A stretch of 13,738 nt of DNA from Zygnema cylindricum (Eukaryota > Streptophyta > Zygnematophyceae > Zygnematales > Zygnemataceae): NCBI GenBank assembly GCA_037447655.1, contig JBBHKE010002725.1, forward strand, positions 47,972-61,709, read 5' to 3'. The position numbers and the translations under genes were made by a program. The notes under the pieces are model-generated. The model saw only the letters and a program-made list of their open reading frames with translations. It searched no databases and was not told the DNA's origin. This document shows positions 8,410-13,738 of this stretch, piece by piece. Each line of letters starts with the position of its first letter. Within the stretch, counting starts at the first letter, position 1.

Positions 8410-8929
8410 GTTATTAAACTTATGTACTCTATATCGGCGCCCCAAATTTTTGACATTGATACCCGAAATACACTGACTGATTCTATTTTATTCGTGACGT
8501 TGATTACGGTTCTTGTGAATTAGCGTCAATGGAATTACGTTAATTATTTCATGAATAGTATGGTGTACGGAATGTGTTTGCTGGTACAAAACTCTAATTG
8601 ATTATCGAAAATCGTACGGAAATTGTAGTTAACTTATGTCGGTTGCATACAGAACTGCACTTGTGGAGTCGAGTTTGCGACAAACACGTTCGCAAACCCA
8701 AATTATAATTATGGATTAATTACACTGAAAGGATGCGACGTGGTACGGATTGTCAGATTTTGTACTTCTACCTATTGTAACGTATACGTAATGGCGGCCG
8801 ATTCTGTATACCAAAATCAGCGTTATAGAGAAATTACAATTTTTTTTTTCCACAATGGGATTGATACACAAATTAACATTAATGACACTTATTCATTATT
8901 GACACTAATAATGTCTATAGTCTAATAAC
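8410..8929 (+). repeat. Unit D of the CACCGTSAATCG family, carrying hAT insertions at both ends
   Basis: Begins GTTATTAAACTTATG, which matches positions 12-26 of the family end as seen in unit C (GTAATTAGAGTTATG at 6988-7002, 12 of 15), so the outer 11 bases are missing where hAT copy 1 abuts. It ends at 8929; its terminal bases continue after hAT copy 2 as GATTCACGGTG (9789-9799). The body is a direct repeat of unit C and an inverted repeat of part of unit B. A short plus-strand frame (8740-8925) is not supported as a gene. Confidence 0.65.
8922..8929 (+). repeat. 8-bp target-site duplication of hAT copy 2, left
   Basis: CTAATAAC, repeated exactly at 9781-9788 on the other side of the element. 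Eight bases is the standard hAT target duplication length, and the sequence fits the loose nTnnnnAn preference known for the superfamily. Confidence 0.92.
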
Positions 8930-9780
8930 TAGTGTTGTGTATCGGTAAGAAATTACCGATAACCGATATATTGGTTTGATATATTGTTATCGGTCGTATC
9001 GCCGATAAGTAACCAATACTATCGGGTACTTATCAGCGATAACACCGATAACGATAACTATCGGCGATAAATGTACGGTCTGTACATATAAATGTACGAC
9101 ATGTACACTCAGCTGTACGTCTTATTCCCCAGACGCGCGGAAAGTACAGTAGCCACCATGACGTTTGTACGGTTTTTGTACGGATCCAATATAAACGATG
9201 TACCTTTCACATCCGACGCCATGGCTTTGATCCTTCATTCCTTGGGATCCACTGGACACCTGCCACGTGTCAATATGCTTTTTTGGCGTAAGCTGCCAAA
9301 ATAGCCATTCCCGGATGCCAGCGCTCACGCTGGCCGTCCGCTCGTACTTTTTAATTCCAAGTCGTATGTTCGATTTCGGCGGCGCGCAAAGTATTATTTT
9401 GCGTCTGTTGTACTTTGTGTCCGACGTCCTTTTTCTGTTCCATGTTCACCAGTTTTTATGTAAATCCCGTACCTCGCCGTAAAAATATTCTTTTCAGTTA
9501 ACCGGCCAACGTTTTCTGTGCTGCGTTGTCCGTAATAATTTTTAGTTAAATAGTTACGGAACAGATTCGTATACGTGGCATGCCACGCTATATAATGTAA
9601 ATAGTGTAATACAGTATTTAATAAGGTAATATAGTATGCGTACTAAATATTTTTATAGTTATCGCCGATATGGAATTTGTTGGTCTCGGACCGATATATC
9701 GGTACCTCTGACCGTTCGATAACCGATAACTATCGGTATCGGTGTTATCGCGATAAGTTTTTTACCGATACACAACACTA
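8930..9780 (+). mobile_element. hAT-type non-autonomous element, copy 2 (851 bp)
   Basis: Ends are TAGTGTTGTGTATCGGTAA (8930) and TAGTGTTGTGTATCGGTAA read inward from 9780, identical over 19 bases. The element is flanked by a perfect CTAATAAC duplication. Subterminal GATAACCGATA/ATCGGCGATA words cluster in the first ~150 and last ~120 bp. The interior is homologous to copy 1 in the same orientation but lacks a stretch of roughly 80 bp. Small frames (9092-9304) are shared noncoding sequence with many changes. It must have been mobilised by a transposase encoded elsewhere. Confidence 0.93.
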
Positions 9781-9788
9781 CTAATAAC
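9781..9788 (+). repeat. 8-bp target-site duplication of hAT copy 2, right
   Basis: CTAATAAC, the second copy of the duplication. It forms part of the right terminal repeat of the composite element (inverted: GTTATTAG), so copy 2 landed inside that terminal repeat, 11 bases from its outer tip. Confidence 0.92.
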
Positions 9789-9801
9789 GATTCACGGTGT
9801 A

Positions 9802-9901
9802 CTTTATTTGTACCAATGTGTATTTCAAACGTACTGTTTTTGACAAAATGACGTAAGTGAATGTGTGCAACCAAAACAGTCATTGCCATTATCAATTCCC
9901 T
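9802..9901 (+). mobile_element. Right half of the split palindromic miniature element
   Basis: Inverted counterpart of 5032-5130. Joining the halves at the TA gives CAAGTAAAG-TA-CTTTATTTG, a near-perfect palindromic centre, so the composite element entered at the symmetry axis. The outer tip ATCAATTCCCT is followed by AAAAGA, which is also found before the left tip. Confidence 0.8.
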
Positions 9902-10042
9902 AAAAGAATGTGCGAAGGACTGAGATCAAAATGTGCGAGAATTTGAATTCAGTGCGGAGTCTACGGAACTCCGTGCGATTACGGTGGTTGTGGCGTCATA
10001 GTTGACGCTCTGTTTTGTTCCCAGTTTAGACAGTTACTACAG
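9902..10042. other. Spacer between element copies
   Basis: No gene. Contains a short hairpin, CGGAGT...ACTCCG, near 9956-9978, and two similar ATGTGCGA words (9908-9915 and 9931-9938). The base composition resembles the transposon block rather than the AT-rich flanks, so it may itself be old element sequence. Confidence 0.4.
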
Positions 10043-10044
10043 TA

Positions 10045-10258
10045 CACCGTGTGTCGCTATTAGTGTTAGTGTTTTTTTACTCTTAAAACATTTTCTCCGT
10101 ACACACTTGTCGGATTGTGGATCGGACGGTCGCTATTGAAAGGTATGGTTTTCAGCTTCCAAATGGCGATCTCAAATTGAAAATTGGACACGTGTGTACG
10201 GAGAAATGATGTTTTAAGTGGCAAAAAAAATATTAACACATATAGCGGATTCAGGGTG
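10045..10258. mobile_element. 214-bp miniature inverted-repeat element with the CACCGTSAATCG-type ends
   Basis: Flanked by TA on both sides (10043-10044 and 10259-10260). The arms 10045-10112 and 10187-10258 pair: CACCGTGTGTCGCTATTAG at the left versus CACCCTGAATCCGCTAT read inward from 10258, then TTAAAACAT...TCTCCGTACACAC versus its inverted copy GTGTGTACGGAGA...ATGTTTTAA. A central unique stretch of about 70 bp separates the arms. This is an independent, simple copy of the terminal sequence used by the large composite, which supports that family definition. Confidence 0.82.
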
Positions 10259-10260
10259 TA

Positions 10261-10699
10261 ATATACTGTACTGTACTGAACTGTACTGGATTTAAATTCG
10301 TACTTTTTTGGAGTACGGTACGGACAGCTGAGAACCGTAGGAAAAGGGGTAAAATGTGCAAATCGAACACCATTGTGTACGATTACGACGAATATTGGCC
10401 AGTAACGCCAGTAATCGCACGTGCGAAACTATCCTATCAGCGAAAAATATGTCGCCACGCGTACAAAAATTGTCGGTGTTATCGAGATTGTAAAGTACAG
10501 TAGTGCGTATCGCAAAATATCTTCTGCCACTATATCGGCATATCGCTTCGATTTCCCTCTCCAATTTTGTACGGACGCTCAGATTCGAAGTGTCCTCACC
10601 AAATCTAAGGCGGTATCTCCAACATTTCCTTCAAAAATAACAAAGATTACGATAAGATACGACGGTGTCAACTCTTTCGTCGTTTTCGTTCTTTCCAAG
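10261..10699 (+). other. Presumed promoter/leader region of the membrane-protein gene
   Basis: Starts with a CTGTACTGTACTG run (10265-10288). No open frame here has a recognisable domain; the candidates on both strands (10292-10564 minus, 10421-10732 plus) look like chance. It ends with the pyrimidine-rich TCGTCGTTTTCGTTCTTTCC plus AAG, which could be a 3' splice site two bases before the ATG at 10702. If so, the gene has an upstream exon; if not, this is promoter and 5' leader. Confidence 0.4.
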
Positions 10700-10701
10700 T
10701 C

Positions 10702-13121
10702 ATGCTCGATGCGTGCCACGTCACCTGCGTGACGCTACTGTTTGTCGATTGCGCAATTGTCGCTTTCTATGCGCGCGCGCGTCGGCTGTACGGAGGCAGT
10801 TCTCAGTTCTACGGACGGAAGCTGGCGTTCCATGTGGGGGGGGGGATTCTGTGCGTCGCTAGCGGAGCCTTGGCGATATTGGGGCATCCCTGGAAGAGAA
10901 TGGCGGGTAAAAAGGGGGTTTGGGGGGGTATAAAGGGGGTATAGAGGGGATAAAAAGGGGGTTTTAGGGGGGTTTTAGGGGGGTGTTAGGGGGGTGTTAG
11001 GGGGGTGTTAGGGGGGTGTAAGGGGGGTATAGGGGGGGGGTTTGGGGGGATTAAGAGTACCTATTGTGAGACAATTTTTGGAGGGGGGAGTGGTGGGGAT
11101 GGGGGGGGGGGGGGGGGAGAGGGGAGAGAGGGAGAGAATGAAAATAAATTCAAATTTTTCAAGTTATGTTTTTTTTTTTTTTTTTTTTTTTTCCCTCCCC
11201 CTACCCTTTTTTTTTTCTTCTATTTTTTAAGGAAGGATGGGAGAAAAGAAACCCTGAAAAAAATAATTTAGACTTTGCCCGAAAAAGAAAAGAGAAAAAA
11301 AAAAAAAAATCCCGAATCAAGAAAACTATGCGGAAAAAAGAAAAATCCCACAATTTTATTTTCGAAAGCAAAAAAAAGAAAAAAAAAAGAGAAAAGAAGA
11401 AAGAAAAGGAAGAAAAGAAAATAAAAGAAAAAAAAGGGGGAAAAAGAAAGAAAAGAAAATAAGTTAATAAATAAATTAAAAAGGATTTGGGAAACTGAAA
11501 GGAAAAAATAGAGAAAACAAAATCGGATACAGTTTTAGAAAAAAAATCGGAATTTGGACATAAAAAGGGGGGTAGAGGGAAGGAGAATTTTGACAAAAAT
11601 GGGGGGGTGGAGGGAAGGAGAATTTGACATAAAAGGGGGGGTGGAGGGAAGCAGCAATTCATGGACTTTCCACTCTTCTCTTTTGTGCCCCTTCCGCATT
11701 TTTTCTCGCTCCTTATACCGCAGGTGTTTTTTTTTTTATTATTATTATTATTTATTTATCATTTTATTATTGATTATTCGTATGCAATTTTCGCTTATTT
11801 ATTTATCGTTTTTTTTTTTTTCCTGCATAACTCATTTTGGAAATTTCTAAAATGTTTAAAATATATATATAGTCTAATTTTTGTGAGACCTTCATAATTT
11901 TTAGACCAATGTACATAATATCTAAGACACTGTCATTTTTTTTTCTTTTATTTATTTCTTTATATAATTTTATTTTTATTATTATCTTTATTTATTTGTT
12001 TAGTTTTTTTTGGGGGGTTTTCAGGACGGAAAGGATTTATGGTATGTGGATATTTTTTTGCCTCTGTCCTTTGGGCAATTTCCGGAATAAAAGTTTTTTT
12101 AAACCCGTACGATTTTCAAATTCTTTTTCAACTTTTTGTTTATAGGTGCGTAAAAAATATAAATAAAAAATGAGCAATATGTAAACTCTTCCTTTTTGTG
12201 TTCCTTTTTTTTTTGGGAGAGAGAGAGGGAGGAAGGGAAGGGAAAAGTATTTTTGTTTTTATTTCTTGATGTAATTTCGAACCAAAATTAGTGTGAAGCA
12301 ATGTCTAATTATTTTTTTATGCAAGAAAAACATTTTCATTTCCTGAATTCGTAATTGAACTAAAATTTTCTTTTTATATTATAGAAAATTTGAAAAGAAG
12401 TAAATACATGCATAATATAAGATATATTTTCCTCTAGATTCATAATATATATCAATGTGAAAAAATTAGTGTGAATTTATCAAATTACTGTGGATTCTTT
12501 TAAAAAAAAAGTTTTAGAAAACTGTTAAATTTCACACTAATTCCTGTTTTATTCTTTTGGATCGGACGAGTTTCATGCCAATTTTTGTTTTTTTATACAT
12601 TCACTAAATAATAAAAAAACACTTTTAAACCTTATAAACAACCATCTTTAAACTTCTTCCACTAATTTTCCTCCAATCATTTTTCTCGAATTTTTCCCGT
12701 TCCTACATTTTTCATTCCCGTCTTTTGTCTTTTTTCGGTTGTCCTTTTTTGTCTTTTCTGCAGCCACACTTTCGCTATCGTTCGAACCATTTTTTGGGTC
12801 CATTGGGTTTTAGGAATTCCCTCAGAAAAAGACGAAACGACTTATACGATTACGGCAATTTGTGCTTTTTTAGCGACAACTATCGTCTCATGGGGTACAA
12901 ATGGGGTTAAAATATGGGGATTAATGTTTTTTTTGGCTTGTTGTGGAGACGCAATGGGAATAGGACAAAATCTCCACGTTTTACGGAACGGGGGAAGTCG
13001 AAGAAAACCGATTACGGAAGTCAAAGAAAGTCAAATGCGGTCAAATGGGTCAGAAATGAGGTCAAATAGAGTCAAATTAAGGTCAAATGAAGTCAAAGTA
13101 CGTCAAAGGAAGGAAGAATGA
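10702..13121 (+). CDS. Unrecognised ~six-pass membrane protein, three exons 10702-10906, 12025-12145 and 12764-13121
   Basis: I assembled this gene from splice sites. Exon 1 ends ATG GCG G before GTAAAA; exon 2 is bounded by TTTTCAG and GTGCGT; exon 3 follows TTTTCTGCAG. The phases fit exactly (G+GA gives Gly69; AG+C gives Ser109), giving 684 coding bases and 227 residues. Hydrophobic segments lie at about 7-24, 41-61, 72-94, 101-126, 135-152 and 157-178, separated by short basic loops (RARR at 25-28, HPWKR at 62-66). The fourth and sixth contain polar residues (YSHTF, GDAMGIGQN) that could be functional. The tail 186-227 is hydrophilic and basic and is encoded by a ~10-bp repeat. I do not recognise the family; a small transporter or membrane enzyme is possible but unsupported. 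Uncertain points: the start (an acceptor-like AAG sits just upstream) and the tail, which a missed donor could replace. Exon 1 is GC- and CpG-rich and contains a G10 run (10836-10845), unlike the AT-rich exons 2 and 3. Confidence 0.72.
10906..11052 (+). repeat. G-run array (TTAGGGGGG-type), intronic
   Basis: At least twelve runs of four to nine G, many in the unit GGGGGGTGTTA or GGGGGGTTTTA (10963-11025). They are spaced by three to seven bases on the sense strand. The sequence fulfils the simple quadruplex pattern many times over. The G-rich word resembles a telomeric repeat with extra G but is clearly a local expansion. Confidence 0.92.
11101..11192 (+). repeat. Homopolymer G17 and T24 tracts
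   Basis: A run of 17 G at 11101-11117 is followed by GA-rich sequence and then about 24 T at 11169-11192. Both lie inside intron 1. Homopolymer length is error-prone in sequencing and assembly, so the exact lengths should be treated with caution. Confidence 0.9.
11270..11466 (+). repeat. A/G-rich low-complexity tract
   Basis: Words such as GAAAAAGAAAAG and AAAAAAAGAAAAAG dominate for about 200 bases within intron 1. The minus strand appears as a long Phe/Ser-rich open frame, which is an artefact of composition. Confidence 0.8.
11550..11651 (+). repeat. Three-copy ~34-bp minisatellite
   Basis: Units begin GAATTT(T)GACATAAAA, then six or seven G, then GTGGAGGGAAG(GA): about 11550-11582, 11583-11617 and 11618-11651. 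They differ by single-base changes and one-base length differences in the G and A runs. It is intronic in the model given here. Confidence 0.88.
12146..12763 (+). other. Intron 2 of the membrane-protein gene (618 nt)
   Basis: Starts GTGCGTAAAA and ends with a long pyrimidine tract (TTGTCCTTTTTTGTCTTTTC) and TGCAG, a strong 3' splice site. AT-rich interior with an inverted repeat at 12464-12542. No other coding exon was found in it. Confidence 0.82.
12464..12542 (+). repeat. Inverted repeat, 16-bp arms, in intron 2
   Basis: AATTAGTGTGAATTTA (12464-12479) pairs with TAAATTTCACACTAATT (12526-12542) with a single extra T, leaving a loop of about 46 bases. The same word CCAAAATTAGTGTG also occurs at 12282-12295 and, on the plus strand, inside the aminotransferase exon near 1709-1722; the latter is probably coincidence. 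Confidence 0.7.
13020..13109 (+). repeat. GTCAAA repeat with ~10-bp period at the 3' end of the coding region
   Basis: Nine near-copies of GTCAAANNNN (units of 9 to 12 bp) run from 13020 to 13109, and related GTCAAG/GTCAAA words continue to 13216. As coding sequence they give the repeated MRSN/LRSN peptide of the predicted C-terminal tail. On the other strand they read TTTGAC; TTGAC is the core of plant W-box sites, but a simple repeat is the safer reading. Confidence 0.85.
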
Positions 13122-13353
13122 GGTGTAGGAAGAAGTCAAGTAAAGTTATTTTTTAAGTTAAAAAGGTAAGTTTTGAATTAAATTTTAGTTCGAAATAAGA
13201 TTTTGTCAAACAAAGTCAAGAAAAGAAAAAAAGAAAGAAAAAAAAAAGAAAAAAGGAGAGAAAAAAAAAGAAATTGAATGTGGTTGACTAGATTTGACTT
13301 CATAGTGCAAAAAGGAGCTTCCATTTTTTTTTTTGCTTTTAGGTTTTTTTTAC
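13122..13353 (+). other. 3' flank of the membrane-protein gene
   Basis: AT-rich with an A/G tract at 13215-13273 and continued GTCAAG words. A consensus donor AAAAG-GTAAGT lies at 13161-13171, 44 bases after the predicted stop, so either a 3' untranslated intron exists or the coding region is spliced differently at its end. A TTTGCTTTTAG acceptor-like site is at 13332-13342. Confidence 0.4.
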
Positions 13354-13560
13354 TCTTAGGGTTTTCTACTATTAGGGGTATTGTTTTCAATTAACATTTC
13401 AAAAAATCATAGGATTTTACGGTTCGGGAAGTATTGTAATGATGCTGAGAGCTTTTGGAAATATTTTTTTGCACATTTGTGAATTTTTAGGCTTTTATTC
13501 TAGGGTTTTTTTTTAGGATTTTAGGTTAGGTTTTTTAGGGTTTTATTTTAGGGTTTTCAC
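13354..13560 (+). repeat. Degenerate TTTAGGG-like words
   Basis: TTAGGG, TTTTAGGG, TTAGGTTAGG and TTTTTAGGG recur at 13356-13376, 13499-13536 and 13547-13556. The G-rich strand is on the plus strand here, opposite to the CCCTAAA array at 4564-4860. Strongly diverged. Confidence 0.65.
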
Positions 13561-13738
13561 ACGTTTCTTAAAATCATGTGGACTTTTTTTTGGGTCTGGT
13601 TTTAGAAACGTAATTTTTTTTTTTTTTCCTTTTTTTGAAGGTTTTTTTTTTTTTTTTTTTTTTTTGGGGTTTTTTTTTTAAGGTTTTTTTTTTTTGGTTT
13701 TTTGGCAGGTTTTTTTTTGTTATTTTGTGAAGGGTTTT
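13561..13738 (+). repeat. T-rich homopolymer region to window end
   Basis: T runs of up to about 22 bases (13640-13665) alternate with short G groups. No gene seen. The window stops inside this low-complexity sequence. Confidence 0.8.

Larger units (their letters stand above)
5133..9799. mobile_element. Composite non-autonomous TA-target DNA transposon nest
   Basis: The left end CACCGTCAATCGCTACTAG (5133) and the inverted right end CACCGTGAATCGTTATTAG (read from 9799) match at 16 of 19 positions and are each flanked by TA (5131-5132 and 9800-9801). A TA duplication with such ends is the pattern of Tc1/mariner-like or other TA-target elements; the superfamily is inferred, since no transposase is present. 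Inside are: an inverted unit (5133-5953), a large palindrome (5954-6974), a unit starting with the same end sequence (6977-7460), a hAT element, a further related unit (8410-8929 plus 9781-9799) and a second hAT element. The structure is asymmetric because the right side carries an extra unit and both hAT insertions. Confidence 0.75.
10907..12024 (+). other. Intron 1 of the membrane-protein gene (1118 nt)
   Basis: Begins GTAAAAAGG and ends with a T/G-rich stretch and TTTTCAG. It is made almost wholly of low-complexity DNA: a G-run array, G17, T24, an A/G-rich tract and a three-copy minisatellite (each listed). Removing it joins exons 1 and 2 in phase. A frame MDFPLFSFVPLPHF... at 11661-11723 followed by CAG-GTGTTT could be taken for an exon, but its phase does not fit exon 2. 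Confidence 0.72.

Noticed and set aside
7534-9482. Several 60-107-codon frames inside the two hAT elements and units C/D
   Set aside because: They do not stay conserved between the two hAT copies as protein, have no transposase motif (no hAT dimerisation domain or catalytic residues), and overlap each other in different frames.
10292-10732. Frames on both strands just before the membrane-protein gene
   Set aside because: Neither shows a domain or plausible splice links; they overlap antisense to each other and adjoin transposon-derived sequence.
11661-11723. Possible exon MDFPLFSFVPLPHFF... ending CAG-GTGTTT
   Set aside because: It ends in phase 0, whereas exon 2 of the membrane gene needs a preceding phase-1 exon; exon 1 at 10906 fits exactly.
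1-13738. tRNA or rRNA genes, or a viral insertion
   Set aside because: I saw no tRNA-like A/B box pair with a cloverleaf, no rRNA core sequence, and no reverse transcriptase, integrase, capsid or polymerase motif in any frame; a dedicated search was not possible.

Overview
The window looks like nuclear DNA of a eukaryote, most likely green-lineage (a plant or streptophyte alga). Three things support this: the one gene I can name reads closest to the plant version of its family, genes are split by GT-AG introns, and degenerate CCCTAAA/TTTAGGG runs (the plant-type telomere word) occur near both sides. It is not bacterial: there are no operons and no ribosome binding sites, and much of the sequence is simple repeat. 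The assignment is an inference from these clues.

Layout. 1-1508 is non-coding and repeat-rich (G-rich purine tract, AAGAACAAGACA-type repeat, a seven-copy 11-bp repeat). 1509-3072 (minus strand) holds the last two visible exons of a PLP-dependent class I aminotransferase of the methionine/kynurenine aminotransferase type; its catalytic core is intact and only the short N-terminus is unresolved. 3073-3710 is a pyrimidine-rich (minus strand) region and a GA/CT microsatellite that probably contain its first exon, intron or leader. 3711-5031 is AT-rich spacer with a TAATGTA repeat and degenerate telomere-like repeats.

5032-9901 is a nest of non-autonomous DNA transposons. A ~200-bp palindromic element (5032-5130 plus 9802-9901) was split exactly at its central TA by a composite element (5133-9799) whose ends read CACCGTSAATCG. 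The composite holds several units of one TIR family, a ~1-kb imperfect palindrome folding about 6449/6450, and two related hAT-type elements (7461-8409 and 8930-9780). One hAT copy has a perfect 8-bp target duplication; the other appears to be a recombinant. A separate 214-bp miniature element with the same ends sits at 10045-10258. I found no transposase.

10702-13121 (plus strand) is a second split gene, assembled here from three exons with two GT-AG introns whose phases fit exactly. It predicts a 227-residue protein with about six membrane segments that I do not recognise. Its first intron opens with a dense G-run array, and its last exon ends in a ~10-bp GTCAAA repeat. 13122-13738 is downstream sequence rich in A/G and T runs with TTTAGGG-like words.

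The two genes diverge from a shared upstream region of about 7 kb, most of which is the transposon nest. Nothing links them functionally.
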